DNA from: Devosia sp. MC521
GTDB taxonomy: Bacteria > Pseudomonadota > Alphaproteobacteria > Rhizobiales > Devosiaceae
Reading direction: 5' to 3'
Length of the DNA: 64,000 bases
Assembly: GCF_014127105.1 (NCBI RefSeq)
Contig: NZ_CP059902.1
Coordinates: 2,575,001-2,639,000, forward strand
Shown here: positions 26,537 through 35,952 of the stretch, one piece after another
How positions within the stretch are numbered: position 1 is the first letter of the stretch
Layout of the letters: each line of letters begins with the position of its first letter
Translations under genes and position numbers: made by a program
The notes under the pieces: generated by a model
The model's database searches: none
Told to the model about the DNA's origin: nothing
Seen by the model: the letters and a program-made list of their open reading frames with translations, nothing else

Positions 26537-28522
26537 ATGAATTTCTTCCCGAGCATTTCCCGCCGTGCGTTTCTCGCCGGCTCCGCCAGTGTCGGGGCCG
26601 CAGTCGCCCTGCATCCCTTCGCGGTCTTTGCGCAGGCCAATCAGGCCCATCTGCGCATCATAGAAACCACCGATATTCACGTCGCCATCCTGCCCTATGA
26701 CTATTACGCCGACGGCGCCAATGACACGATGGGCCTCGCCCGCACCGCGACAATCATCGAGAACATCCGCGCCGAAGCGGGCAATGCCGTGCTCTTTGAC
26801 AATGGCGATCTGATCCAGGGCAATCCGATGGGCGATTACATGGCCTATGAAAAGGGCCTCAATCAGGGGGATATCCACCCCGCCATCAACGCCCTCAACA
26901 CCTTAGGCTATGACGCTGCCACTCTGGGCAATCACGAATTCAATTACGGCCTCGAATACATGGACCGCGCTCTGGCGGGCGCAAAATTCCCCTTTGTTTC
27001 GGCCAATGTCGTGCGTGGCGTGGATCTGGGCGAAGACCCAACCGACGACGACACCTATATCGCGCCCTATAAAATCATCGAGAAAACCCTCCTTGATGGC
27101 TCGGGCGCTGAACACACGATCAAAATCGGCGTCATCGGTTTCGTCCCCCCGCAAATCCTCACTTGGGATTCAACCCATTTGACCGACAACGTTGTCGTCC
27201 GCGACATGGTCGAAACCGCCCAAGCTTGGGTGCCAAAAATCCGCGAAGAAGGCGCTGATATTGTCGTCGCCCTTGCGCACACCGGCATCGAATCTGGCCC
27301 CCATGTCCCCGGCATGGAAAACGCCGCGCTCCAACTGGCCGCTGTTGACGGCATCGACGTTGTCCTCACTGGCCACCACCACCGTGTCTTCCCCGGCAAG
27401 GACTATGAAGGCATCGACGGCGTCGACACCGTGGCAGGCACACTCAACGGCAAGCCCGCCGTCATGCCGGGCTTCTGGGGCAGCCACATGGGCCTTGTCG
27501 ATCTGCTGCTCGAAGTGGATGCGAGTGGCAAATGGACCATCGCCTCGCACACGTCCGAAGCCCGTCCGATTGTCGAGCGCATCGACAATAAGAACGTCCC
27601 AACCGTCGTGTCTCTCCCGGCCGTTGAAGCTGCCGTCGCCACCGAACATCAGGAAACGCTGGACTATATCCGTCGTCCGGTTGGCGAAACCTCAGCCCCC
27701 CTCCATTCCTATTTCGCCCTCGTTGCCGACGATCCATCCATTCAAATCGTTACTCAGGCTCAGTCTTGGTATCTGACGCAAATGATGATCGGCACCGAAT
27801 GGGAAATGCTGCCCATCCTCTCCGCCGGTGCGCCGTTCAAAGCCGGCGGCCGTGGCGGCCCCGACTACTACACCGACGTGCCCGTCGGCCCGGTGGCGAT
27901 CAAAAACGTCGCCGACCTTTATCTCTATCCCAACACCATCCAAGCCGTTCTGATCACCGGTGCGGACGTAAAGAACTGGCTTGAACGCTCAGCGGGCATT
28001 TTCAACCAGATCGAGAAAGGCGCGACCGACGCCCAACTGATCAACCCCGCCTTCCCGTCCTATAATTATGACGTTATCGACGGGGTCACCTATAAGATTG
28101 ATCTCACCCAGCCGTCGAAATATGCTGCTGATGGCGGTGCGCTCGAAAACCCCGACGCCAACCGTATCGTTGATCTGCAATTTGACGGTCAGCCCATCGA
28201 TCCGGCGCAGCAATTCATCGTGGTCACCAATAACTATCGCGCTGGCGGCGGCGGCGGTTTCCCCGGCATTGGCCCGGACAAAATCATCTTCATCGGCCCC
28301 GATACCAATCGCGATATCATCGTGCGCTACATCATCGAGCAGGGCACCATCGACCCCAAGGCCGACAGCAATTGGTCCCTCGCCCCAATCGGCGACACCA
28401 CCGTGCTCTTTGCCACTGGCCCAAAAGCCGCCGATAAAGTTGCCGATGTCACTGCCGTCAAAATCGAAGCGACCGGCGATACCGATGAGGCCGGTTTCGG
28501 CATCTATCGCATCGCGCTCTAA
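26537..28522 (+). CDS. cpdB: Tat-exported 2',3'-cyclic-nucleotide 2'-phosphodiesterase/3'-nucleotidase (CpdB-like)
   Basis: The start is ATG 26537 with AGGAGAGG upstream. The N-terminus holds a twin-arginine signal ([13 protein letters not shown]). The metallophosphatase domain has [22 protein letters not shown] and TGHHHRVF, which supply the two-metal site. The 5'-nucleotidase C-terminal domain includes the substrate-stacking segment [15 protein letters not shown]. At 661 residues it is close to CpdB (about 650). It would hydrolyse 2',3'-cyclic nucleotides and 3'-nucleotides in the periplasm. Sitting next to a secreted RNase T2, it suggests an RNA-scavenging pair. Confidence 0.93.
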   Translation: MNFFPSISRRAFLAGSASVGAAVALHPFAVFAQANQAHLRIIETTDIHVAILPYDYYADGANDTMGLARTATIIENIRAEAGNAVLFDNGDLIQGNPMGDYMAYEKGLNQGDIHPAINALNTLGYDAATLGNHEFNYGLEYMDRALAGAKFPFVSANVVRGVDLGEDPTDDDTYIAPYKIIEKTLLDGSGAEHTIKIGVIGFVPPQILTWDSTHLTDNVVVRDMVETAQAWVPKIREEGADIVVALAHTGIESGPHVPGMENAALQLAAVDGIDVVLTGHHHRVFPGKDYEGIDGVDTVAGTLNGKPAVMPGFWGSHMGLVDLLLEVDASGKWTIASHTSEARPIVERIDNKNVPTVVSLPAVEAAVATEHQETLDYIRRPVGETSAPLHSYFALVADDPSIQIVTQAQSWYLTQMMIGTEWEMLPILSAGAPFKAGGRGGPDYYTDVPVGPVAIKNVADLYLYPNTIQAVLITGADVKNWLERSAGIFNQIEKGATDAQLINPAFPSYNYDVIDGVTYKIDLTQPSKYAADGGALENPDANRIVDLQFDGQPIDPAQQFIVVTNNYRAGGGGGFPGIGPDKIIFIGPDTNRDIIVRYIIEQGTIDPKADSNWSLAPIGDTTVLFATGPKAADKVADVTAVKIEATGDTDEAGFGIYRIAL

Positions 28523-28531
28523 ACGGTTCAG

Positions 28532-28563
28532 GGGGAGAGGTTCCGGCCTCTCTCCTACTTTTC
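28532..28563 (+). terminator. Intrinsic terminator after cpdB, overlapping the ohrR end
   Basis: GGGGAGAGG / CCTCTCTCC (one G-T pair) with loop TTCCGG is followed by TACTTTTCTG. The downstream arm touches the convergent ohrR stop. Confidence 0.75.
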
Positions 28564-29004
28564 TGCCAGCGCCGCATCCAAGCGCGCGCGCAAGGCCAGT
28601 AGCTCAGCGCGCATGGCCGAAATATCGTCCATCGCTAATCCTGTGCCCTTTGCCACGGCCAGCGGCACCACCAAAGCCTTAGCTTTCAGCCCCTGCCCCG
28701 CCTCGGTCAGCCCTATCCGCACCTGCCGCTCGTCGCCCGCATCACGCTTTCGCGTCACCAGCCCCCGCGCTTCGAGCCGCTTTAACAAGGGCGTTATTGT
28801 GCCACTATCGAGGAACAATCTCTCCCCGAGCGCTTTGACCGTGATGTCGTCCTTTTCCCAAAGCACCAGCAAAGCGAGGTACTGCGGATAGGTCAGTTCA
28901 AAGGCATCCAGCCGTGGCTTGTAAAACCGCGTAAAGGCATGCCCCGCCGCATAGACGGCGAAACACAGCATATTGTCGATCGTCGGCATGGTCTCGTCAG
29001 CCAT
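28555..29004 (-). CDS. ohrR: MarR-family organic peroxide sensor OhrR
   Basis: The 149-residue protein is a MarR winged-helix regulator with TVKALGERLFLDSGTITPLL (recognition helix) and LVTRKRDAGDERQVRI (wing). A Cys at residue 14 (NMLCFAVYAA) is in the position of the peroxide-sensing Cys of OhrR. The start is ATG 29004. It is divergent from ohr, with a palindrome in the 101-bp gap, which fits repression of ohr until organic peroxides oxidise the Cys. Confidence 0.93.
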   Translation of the reverse strand: MADETMPTIDNMLCFAVYAAGHAFTRFYKPRLDAFELTYPQYLALLVLWEKDDITVKALGERLFLDSGTITPLLKRLEARGLVTRKRDAGDERQVRIGLTEAGQGLKAKALVVPLAVAKGTGLAMDDISAMRAELLALRARLDAALAEK

Positions 29005-29056
29005 CGCCCTACCCTCGCTAAGTTGCAAAAACAGCCTACATAAAAAATAGATTGCG

Positions 29057-29071
29057 CGCAATTTAATTGCG
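29057..29071. promoter_or_regulatory. Candidate OhrR operator
   Basis: The inverted repeat CGCAAT-TTA-ATTGCG lies in the ohrR-ohr promoter region. An overlapping TTGCGCGCAA palindrome lies just to its left (29052-29061). Confidence 0.6.
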
Positions 29072-29105
29072 AACTATGAATTATCCATCTTCAAGGAGAA
29101 CTGTC

Positions 29106-29537
29106 ATGAGCATTAAATCTGCAGTCTACATCGCCCACGCCCACACCACTGGCGGCCGCACTGGCACCAGCAAGACCGACGATGGCCGCCTAGAAGTTAC
29201 TCTCGACACGCCCAAGGCCATGGGCGGCAATGACGGCCCGGGCACCAATCCCGAACAGCTGTTCGCCGCTGGCTACTCCGCCTGCTTCCTCGGCGCGCTC
29301 AAGGCTGTTGCCCGCGCTGAAAAGGTGAAGATCCCAGACGAAACCACCATCGACGCGTCCGTCTCCTTCGGCGAAAATGCCAAGGGCATTGGCTACAATA
29401 TCGCCGTCGCGCTCAAGGTCAGCATTCCCGGCTTTGATCACGCCGAGGCCGAAGCTCTCGTGGAAAAGGCCCACCAGGTCTGCCCTTATTCCAATGCCAC
29501 CCGTGGCAATATCGACGTCACTCTGACGGTCGCCTAA
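29106..29537 (+). CDS. ohr: Organic hydroperoxide reductase Ohr
   Basis: The 143-residue thiol peroxidase has the two conserved redox Cys residues: one in FAAGYSACFLGALK (about residue 60) and one in HQVCPYSNATRGNID (about residue 125). It reduces organic hydroperoxides, usually using lipoylated proteins as electron donor. The start is ATG 29106 with AAGGAG 8-13 bases upstream. It is divergent from its regulator gene ohrR and ends at a bidirectional terminator shared with motB. Confidence 0.96.
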   Translation: MSIKSAVYIAHAHTTGGRTGTSKTDDGRLEVTLDTPKAMGGNDGPGTNPEQLFAAGYSACFLGALKAVARAEKVKIPDETTIDASVSFGENAKGIGYNIAVALKVSIPGFDHAEAEALVEKAHQVCPYSNATRGNIDVTLTVA

Positions 29538-29540
29538 AAC

Positions 29541-29577
29541 AAAAAAGGCGGTGTCCACAGACACCGCCTTTTCTTTA
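29541..29577. terminator. Bidirectional terminator between ohr and motB
   Basis: The perfect 11-bp stem AAGGCGGTGTC / GACACCGCCTT with loop CACA has TTCTTT on the plus side and TTTTGTTTT on the minus side. Confidence 0.92.
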
Positions 29578-30495
29578 TGGCGTGAGGCCTACCGGAACCG
29601 GTGGCGCTTGGTGCAGTACGGTAATTCTCACCCGTTCATTGGCAGCCATATAAGGGTCATTGGGGAAGAATGGATCGTCCGTCGACCGGCCGATCACCGA
29701 CTTCACCCGATCATCGCTCAAACCAAACTCGCTCAAGATCGAGCGCGTGACATTGGCGCGATCCGCCGACAATTCCCAAGGTCCATAGCGCGGGTTATCA
29801 AAACGACCACCAGCCGCCGTATGGCCGGACACAGACACCTGCGCATTGAGCCCCTGCAAAATCGGCGCCATCACCGAGATAGCCAGACGTGTTGGCTCCA
29901 CCGGATACTTCGAGCCTTCCGGGAACATGCGCGCCCCCTGCTGCTCGACGATCTGGATGTCCAAGCCCTCTTCGGTCTCTTCAACCAGCAGATTGTCTGC
30001 AAATGGGGTCAGCTCCGGCAGAGACTGCCAGGCCTGCTTAATGCTCGCCGCAGCACTGTGGAACGAACGATCTTCCGTCGCCCGCATCGATTCCGCGCTT
30101 TCAGCAGTTTCGGCGTTTTCTTCGCCCTGGCTCCGATCGGGACCACCAGAATTCACGTCAGCGGTGTTCTGCGCCGAACCCGTTGGGCTCGACAGCGAAC
30201 TCAGCGACACTTCTTCAACCGAACCCGACATCATATTGCCGTCGCGTGCCATCGCCGTGCCGCCCAGCACACCGCCGGCCCCGCTCATGGTTTCGCTGAC
30301 AGAAGCGGGCGCGAAATAATTCGCCAGCCCTTCTTTCTGCTCAGGCGTAGTCATGCTGATCAGCCACATCAACAGGAAGAAGGCCATCATCGCCGTCACG
30401 AAGTCGGCATAAGCAATCTTCCAAGCGCCACCATGGTGGGCGTGTTTGTGTTTCTTGACCTTCTTAATGATGATCGGTCGTTCTAAGTCCGCCAT
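29575..30495 (-). CDS. motB: Flagellar stator protein MotB
   Basis: The 306-residue protein has the single TM helix ADFVTAMMAFFLLMWL with the proton-accepting Asp31, then a linker (60-145) rich in Ser, Gly and Glu. A C-terminal OmpA-like peptidoglycan-binding domain (about 165-300) contains VSGHTAAGG and NERVRITV. The stator subunit anchors MotA to the wall. It lies 24 bp downstream of motA on the same strand. No other flagellar gene is nearby. Confidence 0.96.
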   Translation of the reverse strand: MADLERPIIIKKVKKHKHAHHGGAWKIAYADFVTAMMAFFLLMWLISMTTPEQKEGLANYFAPASVSETMSGAGGVLGGTAMARDGNMMSGSVEEVSLSSLSSPTGSAQNTADVNSGGPDRSQGEENAETAESAESMRATEDRSFHSAAASIKQAWQSLPELTPFADNLLVEETEEGLDIQIVEQQGARMFPEGSKYPVEPTRLAISVMAPILQGLNAQVSVSGHTAAGGRFDNPRYGPWELSADRANVTRSILSEFGLSDDRVKSVIGRSTDDPFFPNDPYMAANERVRITVLHQAPPVPVGLTP

Positions 30496-30519
30496 TCTGG
30501 CTTCTCCTTTCCGCCGACC

Positions 30520-31383
30520 TTAGCTGGTCGCCGGCAGGTTAGCTGTGGACGCTTCAACTTCGTTGAAGGTCGGACGAACTTCACTCATCAGCGCCTTACG
30601 GGCAAATTCAATCGCCATCACTGGCGGCTGACCATTGATATGAGCCAGCATACCAACCTTGAGCGACAGGAAGTACTTGCCTTCCGACTCATAGGTCGCG
30701 CGCAGGGACTGGGTGAACGGTGCAAAGAAGCCATAAGCAACGAACACGCCGAAGAAGGTACCAACCAGCGCGCCGCCGATCAGGTGACCCAAAACTTCTG
30801 GCGGCTCGGTAATCGCGCCCATGGTCTTGATCACGCCCAAAACGGCCGCAACGATCCCGAGAGCTGGTGTACCATCGGCCAATGCCTGCATCGCAGTCAC
30901 ATTGCGCTCTTGTTCCTGATGGTGGGTTTCCAGTTCCTCATCCATCAACGCTTCAATTTCGTGCACATTGTTTGCGCCCATCGTCACCATGCGCATGTAG
31001 TCACACACGAACTGCACTGCGTGATGGTTCTTGGCAAAAGTTGGGAACGCGTTGAAAAGCGTGGAATTGTGCGGGTCTTCAATATGGGACTCGATACCCA
31101 AGATGCCCTTCTGCTGGACGATCTTAAACATGGCATACTGCATGCCGAGCAGTTCCAGATATGCGGTCTTGTCGTATTTTGGGCCCTTAAACAGCGAGCC
31201 AAACATGCCCGGCACGGCCTTCAATACAGGCGCGCCGTTAGCAATGATGAAGGCACCAAGCGCAGCACCCAGAATGATCACGAATTCCCAAGGTTGCCAC
31301 AGAACCTCGACATGTCCACCCATCATATAATAGCTGCCCAAAACGCAGGCAAAAACGACGATGGTTCCCAAGATAAGACGCAT
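30520..31383 (-). CDS. motA: Flagellar stator protein MotA
   Basis: The 287-residue MotA has four TM helices (about 1-20, 30-50, 170-190 and 200-225) and the large cytoplasmic loop with charged residues that contacts FliG. Segments GTPALGIVAAVLGVIKTMG and LIGGALVGTFFGVFVAYGFF carry the conserved Pro and Gly residues of the proton channel. With MotB it forms the proton-driven stator. The 246 bp upstream must hold the promoter; I see no clear sigma28 site. Confidence 0.97.
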   Translation of the reverse strand: MRLILGTIVVFACVLGSYYMMGGHVEVLWQPWEFVIILGAALGAFIIANGAPVLKAVPGMFGSLFKGPKYDKTAYLELLGMQYAMFKIVQQKGILGIESHIEDPHNSTLFNAFPTFAKNHHAVQFVCDYMRMVTMGANNVHEIEALMDEELETHHQEQERNVTAMQALADGTPALGIVAAVLGVIKTMGAITEPPEVLGHLIGGALVGTFFGVFVAYGFFAPFTQSLRATYESEGKYFLSLKVGMLAHINGQPPVMAIEFARKALMSEVRPTFNEVEASTANLPATS

Positions 31384-31572
31384 GGAGGTGACCGACCTAA
31401 TACATTACGACACGAGCGACAAAAAACGGCGCAACCGCTTAGCGCGTAAGGATATTGCCTCGTATTGACTTAACGGGGGGTGTACTTCTCGCCGCAACAC
31501 GCCGCTAACGCCGCGGCAAATTGCAAAAAAATTGGTGCAAAAACACAAACTCGGCGTACTGCGTAAACGCTG

Positions 31573-31604
31573 TGCAAACAAAAACCCCCGCCGAAGCGAG
31601 GGTT
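31573..31604 (-). terminator. Intrinsic terminator after the YghU-like gene
   Basis: On the minus strand AACCCTCGC / GCGGGGGTT (one mismatch) with loop TTCG is followed by TTTGTTTG. Confidence 0.8.
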
Positions 31605-31629
31605 CGATGACCTTGATATTCCAGTCGCG

Positions 31630-32502
31630 TTAGATTGTGCCGCGCTCTTTGCGGATAGCCAAAACGCGGTCAATGTCCGCTGCAGAGTGGCGCTCGGCCA
31701 GCATTTCATCTTCCGGACCCCAAGCAGTGTTCACGCAGCGCCCGCGCTTGACCGGCTCGCGTGCGTCGATCTCTTTGGCCCAGCGGATAACATTGGTGTA
31801 GATGCCCACATCCAAAAATTCGCCGGCATTGTAAGACCGGTTCAACACCATGCCGCCATACCAAGGGAAAATGGCGATGTCGGCGATCGAATAGTCCTCG
31901 CCCGCGATGAACTTGTTCTTGGCCAACTGCTTATCGAGCACGTCGAGCTGGCGCTTGGTTTCCATCGCATAGCGATTGATCGGATACTCAAGCTTTACCG
32001 GTGCATAGGCATAGAAATGCCCGAACCCGCCACCAACAAAAGGCGCACTGCCCATCTGCCACATCAGCCAGTTCATCACTTGCGCGCGTTTAGCTGGGTC
32101 CTTTGGGTAAAACGCCCCAAACTTTTCTGCCAGATGCACGAGGATAGACCCGCTCTCAAACAGAGCGATGGGCTCCGCGCCTGAGTAGTCCCACATCGCC
32201 GGGATCTTGCTGTTGGGGTTGACCTCAACAAAGCCCGAACCGAACTGATCACCCTTGCCGATATTAATCAGCCAGGCGTCATATTCCGCGTCATGCCCCG
32301 CCGCCAGCAGCTCTTCGAGCATGATAGAGACCTTCTGACCATTTGGCGTCGCGAGCGAGTGGAGCTGGAACTTGTGCTTCCCGCGCGGCAAGACAGCGTC
32401 ATGGGTCGCGCCCGCCGTTGGGCGATTGGTGCTGGCAAAAGCCCCACCATTGCTTTGATCCCACTTCCAGACTTTTGGCGGCACATATTCTGCATCAGAC
32501 AT
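31630..32502 (-). CDS. yghU: YghU-type glutathione S-transferase / disulfide-bond oxidoreductase
   Basis: The 290-residue protein matches YghU in length and sequence. It starts YVPPKVWKWDQSNGGAFAS, followed by NRPTAGATHD and the glutathione-site segment VNPNSKIPAMWDYSG. The helical GST C-domain contains GEDYSIADIAIFPWYGG. Nu-class enzymes of this type bind two glutathione molecules and reduce disulfides and peroxides. It has its own terminator. The ohrR/ohr pair 2.6 kb away shares the theme of peroxide defence. Confidence 0.94.
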   Translation of the reverse strand: MSDAEYVPPKVWKWDQSNGGAFASTNRPTAGATHDAVLPRGKHKFQLHSLATPNGQKVSIMLEELLAAGHDAEYDAWLINIGKGDQFGSGFVEVNPNSKIPAMWDYSGAEPIALFESGSILVHLAEKFGAFYPKDPAKRAQVMNWLMWQMGSAPFVGGGFGHFYAYAPVKLEYPINRYAMETKRQLDVLDKQLAKNKFIAGEDYSIADIAIFPWYGGMVLNRSYNAGEFLDVGIYTNVIRWAKEIDAREPVKRGRCVNTAWGPEDEMLAERHSAADIDRVLAIRKERGTI

Positions 32503-32601
32503 GGCGTAACTCGGCTAAAAGAACTGGCACAACTATATCGTCATTTGCCGATGAAGCAATGTCCCATTGCTCTTCGCCGCACTCCCCGGTAATTCACCAG
32601 C

Positions 32602-33717
32602 ATGACCACCTCCCTCCTTGAAATCTATCTCGTCGCCACGCCGGGCCTTGAAGCCCCACTTGCTCAAGAAGCCGTGCAAGCGGGCTTTATTGACGCCAAA
32701 GTCACTGATGGCGGCGTTACTTTCATGGGGACGTGGGGCGATGTTTGGCGCGCCAATCTCACCCTGCGCGGCGCCACCCGCGTGCTGGTGCGCCTCACCA
32801 ATTTCCGCGCCATGCACTTGGCGCAGCTCGATAAGCGTTCACGCAAACTCCCTTGGGCCGAATGGCTCCAGCCCAATGTTCCCATCACAGTTGAAGCCAG
32901 CTGCAAGCGTTCGCGGATTTATCACGCCGGGGCCGCCGCCCAACGCGTCGCCACCGCGATCACGGAAACCATCGGCACGCCCATCGCCGAAGAGGCAACT
33001 CTTCGCATCATGGTCCGCATCGAAGACGATCTTGTCACCATCAGCGTCGACACCACAGGCGAGTCCCTTCACAAGCGCGGCTTCAAGGAAGCGGTCAACA
33101 AAGCTCCTATGCGCGAAACCATGGCCGCCATGTTCCTGCGCCAATGTGGCTTCGACGGTTCCGAGCCAATCCTTGATCCCATGTGCGGCTCGGGCACCTT
33201 CCCGATTGAAGCCGCTGAAATCGCCGCTGGTCTCCTGCCCGGTCGCGCGCGTTCTTTCGCCTTCGAACAGCTCCCCGGTTTCAAGCCAAAGGCTTGGGCC
33301 GAGCTGCGCGCTGCCGTCCCGCCGAGCAAATCGACCGATATCCGCTTTTACGGCTCAGATCGTGATGCGGGCGCCATCCGTATGGCTGGGGAGAATGCGG
33401 AACGCTCCAGCGTTTCAGCCCTCACGATATTCGAGCAAAAGAACATCGAAGACCTCGCCCCACCGTGCGAGCAGCCAGGCCTCATCATCGTCAATCCGCC
33501 CTATGGCAGCCGCATTGGCCAAAAGGGCCCGCTGATCGCCGTCCACAAAACCCTCGGCACCGTGCTCAAGACCCGCTTCAAGGGCTGGCGCGTTGGCATT
33601 ATCACCGCCGATAAGCAGCTCGCCCAGGCCACCGGTCTTAAATTTGAACCACAGTTGCCCACCGTGCTGCACGGCGGCATCCGCGTCGCCCTCTATCGCA
33701 CCGCGCCACTAACATAA
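32602..33717 (+). CDS. THUMP-domain RNA methyltransferase (RlmL N-terminal/YpsC-like)
   Basis: The 371-residue protein has a ferredoxin-like/THUMP N-terminal part (about 1-160) and a class I methyltransferase domain with LDPMCGSGTFPIEA (SAM motif I, about 193-206) and IIVNPPYGSRIG (motif IV NPPY, amino-directed methylation). It resembles the m2G2445 half of RlmL and Bacillus YpsC/RlmL, so the target is probably 23S rRNA. It lacks the RlmK half found in E. coli RlmKL. The start is ATG 32602. Confidence 0.88.
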   Translation: MTTSLLEIYLVATPGLEAPLAQEAVQAGFIDAKVTDGGVTFMGTWGDVWRANLTLRGATRVLVRLTNFRAMHLAQLDKRSRKLPWAEWLQPNVPITVEASCKRSRIYHAGAAAQRVATAITETIGTPIAEEATLRIMVRIEDDLVTISVDTTGESLHKRGFKEAVNKAPMRETMAAMFLRQCGFDGSEPILDPMCGSGTFPIEAAEIAAGLLPGRARSFAFEQLPGFKPKAWAELRAAVPPSKSTDIRFYGSDRDAGAIRMAGENAERSSVSALTIFEQKNIEDLAPPCEQPGLIIVNPPYGSRIGQKGPLIAVHKTLGTVLKTRFKGWRVGIITADKQLAQATGLKFEPQLPTVLHGGIRVALYRTAPLT

Positions 33718-33795
33718 GCCAATACGCCGCCCCTACGGAACGCACGGCCCCCTCGTCCATTGGGCACCCATCGCAACTCTCTAAGGAGAATGAAG

Positions 33796-33993
33796 ATGGA
33801 CTGGAACCGTATCGAAGGTGGCTGGAAGCAGTTTGCTGGCAAGGCCAAGGAACAGTGGGGCAAGCTCACTGACGACGACATCGCCCAGATCAACGGCAAC
33901 CGTGAACAGCTCGAAGGTAAGCTTCAAGAGCGTTACGGGAAAACCAAAGACGAACTCCGCAAGGAAGTCGATGATTGGTCCAGCCGCTTCTAA
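33796..33993 (+). CDS. CsbD family stress protein
   Basis: The 65-residue protein reads MDWNRIEGGWKQFAGKAKEQ and continues WGKLTDDDIAQINGNREQLE, the classic CsbD pattern of short charged helices. I prefer ATG 33796 because AAGGAG sits at a spacing of 7; ATG 33790 would leave one base. CsbD-like proteins are abundant general-stress proteins of unknown action. It stands alone with a strong terminator. Confidence 0.93.
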   Translation: MDWNRIEGGWKQFAGKAKEQWGKLTDDDIAQINGNREQLEGKLQERYGKTKDELRKEVDDWSSRF

Positions 33994-33999
33994 GCGCTC

Positions 34000-34031
34000 A
34001 AACCCCTCCCACCGGAGGGGTTTTCTTTTTG
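34000..34031 (+). terminator. Intrinsic terminator after the CsbD gene
   Basis: The perfect 10-bp stem AAACCCCTCC / GGAGGGGTTT with loop CACC is followed by TTCTTTTTG. Confidence 0.92.
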
Positions 34032-34187
34032 TGGGCAAGCACGGGGGTCAGCGAGCACCCCGCTCACTCCGTAAAATTTGAACCAAATGCTAACCATAAT
34101 GGCAAGCTTGCCCGATCTCGGCGCAACCATCCTCCACCCAAGCCCTTGAATGCGCAGCGTCACCCTTCACCACCTAGGTCCTGACCC

Positions 34188-34556
34188 ATGAGCCCACTCA
34201 AGCGCCTCCTCGTCGTCGAAGACGATGCCTTACTGCTTCTATTCCTGATCGACGATCTCGCCGAACGCGGCTTGGAAGCCGTTGCCGCCAGCAGTGCCCG
34301 CACGGGTGCCCGTCGCATGGCTGAAAACATCGACGCGCTCATCACTGATATCGAACTGGGCGATGGTCCCAATGGCTTGGCCTTGGCCCGCCTCGCGTCC
34401 CAATATCGCCCCGGCCTGCCCATCGTGATTGTCTCGGGTGGCGTCACGCCCAAGCCCGAGGACCTCCCCAAGGGCGCGATCTTTATTCCCAAACCCTACA
34501 GCATCGACCGGATACTCTCCGCTTTGGAAAAGCAGCGCGTCACCCGCGCCGCCTAA
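34188..34556 (+). CDS. Single-domain response regulator
   Basis: The 122-residue protein is only a receiver domain. It has the acidic pair in VVEDDALL (11-13), phosphoacceptor Asp54 in LITDIELGDGPNG, Ser/Thr at about 83 (IVSGGV) and Lys102 in FIPKPYS. No output domain is present, so it would act by protein contact, as in phosphorelays or CheY-like control. No histidine kinase gene is adjacent. The 'D-ELG-DG-NG-LA' loop is common in rhizobial stand-alone receivers. Confidence 0.9.
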   Translation: MSPLKRLLVVEDDALLLLFLIDDLAERGLEAVAASSARTGARRMAENIDALITDIELGDGPNGLALARLASQYRPGLPIVIVSGGVTPKPEDLPKGAIFIPKPYSIDRILSALEKQRVTRAA

Positions 34557-34608
34557 ACACAGCAAAGTCAGAGCGCAGCACTATGGCCGCGCTCCGATCT
34601 GGCGGGCG

Positions 34609-35814
34609 TTAGTCGCCCTGGCTAATCCGCACGATTGTCGAGCCACCGCCCTCAGTCACTGCATAGATCGCCCCATCAGGCCCGACCTTCACATCGCGTA
34701 CGCGCGCGCCGACAGGAATGCGCTCTTCGTGCTTCACCCGTTCGCCATCCATGTGCAGCACCACGACGGCCTTGCCCACAAGCCCGCCAACCAGAAATGC
34801 GCCATCCAGCTCGGGGAATTCATTGCCTTCATAATAGGCCATGCCTGAAGGCGCGATCACTGGGTCCCAATAGTAAACCGGCTGCTGGGTTTCCGCGTCC
34901 GCGGTCACACCCTGCCCAATGGCTTGCCCTGAATACTCGACGCCGTAAGCGACATCCGGCCAGCCGTAGTTAAGGCCAGCTTCGGGCAGGTTTAGCTCAT
35001 CGCCACCGCGCGCGCCGTGCTCAACGACCCACAGCCGGCCCTCACCATCAAGCGTTGCCGCCTGCGCATTGCGATGCCCAAAGCTCCAGATTTCCGGCAA
35101 TGCGCCCTCAACGTCAAGCAGCGGATTATCCGCCGCCGCCTTGCCCTCACCATCGATCTTGAACACCTTGCCCAGACCGCTGGCGAGTTCTTGCGCTTGC
35201 GGTCGCATCGGACGATCAGACCGCTCGCCAACCGTTACATAAAGCGCCCCATCAGCGGTTGGCACGATGCGCGAGCCGTAGTGCTTATCCCCGTCATAGC
35301 TTGGGGTTTGACGGAAGATAACGTTGACGTCTTCTAGCACTGCGCCGCCCTTGTCATCTGCCACCAAAACCGCCGAGGCGACACTGGTCCCGTTGCCATC
35401 GCTCCGCGGCTCGGCAAACGAGAAGAAAATCCGTCCCGAGGTTTCAAAGTCATAAGCCAGCGCCACGTCGAGCAATCCGCCCTGCCCGCGCGCATCAACC
35501 TCCGGCACGCCCGCAATCGGCGCGCTCACCGTCCCATCCGGCGCAACGATATGCATCGCGCCTTCTTTGGCCGTCACCAGCATGCGCCCATCGGGCAAAA
35601 ATTCCATGGCCCAGAGATGCGGCAGCCCCTGCGCAATCACCGTGCTCTTGGTCTTGAGCAAGTTATCGGGTTGGGTCGCGCGCGTCTGGCCTTCAAACGC
35701 TGGCACCTGCCCGCGCCCATTTGCTTCACCGACCGGAACAGGTTCGCCCTGTGCCACCGCACCAGCAACCATCAAGGCCCAGACGGACGTTATCGCCACG
35801 ATCTTCTGCACCAT
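34609..35814 (-). CDS. PQQ-dependent soluble aldose sugar dehydrogenase (YliI/Asd-like)
   Basis: The 401-residue protein has a signal peptide (1-21, ending AVAQ) and a six-bladed beta-propeller of the GSDH/YliI type. Landmarks are LPHLWAMEFLPDGRMLVTAK, YGSRIVPTADGALYVTVGER, IWSFGHRNAQAATLDGEGRL and LWVVEHGARGGDELNLPEAG. It would oxidise aldoses in the periplasm using PQQ and calcium. No PQQ synthesis genes are in the window, so the cofactor must come from elsewhere. Confidence 0.92.
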   Translation of the reverse strand: MVQKIVAITSVWALMVAGAVAQGEPVPVGEANGRGQVPAFEGQTRATQPDNLLKTKSTVIAQGLPHLWAMEFLPDGRMLVTAKEGAMHIVAPDGTVSAPIAGVPEVDARGQGGLLDVALAYDFETSGRIFFSFAEPRSDGNGTSVASAVLVADDKGGAVLEDVNVIFRQTPSYDGDKHYGSRIVPTADGALYVTVGERSDRPMRPQAQELASGLGKVFKIDGEGKAAADNPLLDVEGALPEIWSFGHRNAQAATLDGEGRLWVVEHGARGGDELNLPEAGLNYGWPDVAYGVEYSGQAIGQGVTADAETQQPVYYWDPVIAPSGMAYYEGNEFPELDGAFLVGGLVGKAVVVLHMDGERVKHEERIPVGARVRDVKVGPDGAIYAVTEGGGSTIVRISQGD

Positions 35815-35952
35815 CTCGTACTCTCCTTAAGTGTTGTTCGATCAGTATAACTGATCTGTGCCCGCTTCGTTCAACCACGCGTCTGCAACGGGATCGCGAC
35901 TGACGCGTTGACCTGCAAACACATTCGCCGAGAGCACGGGGCGCCCTTCTGC

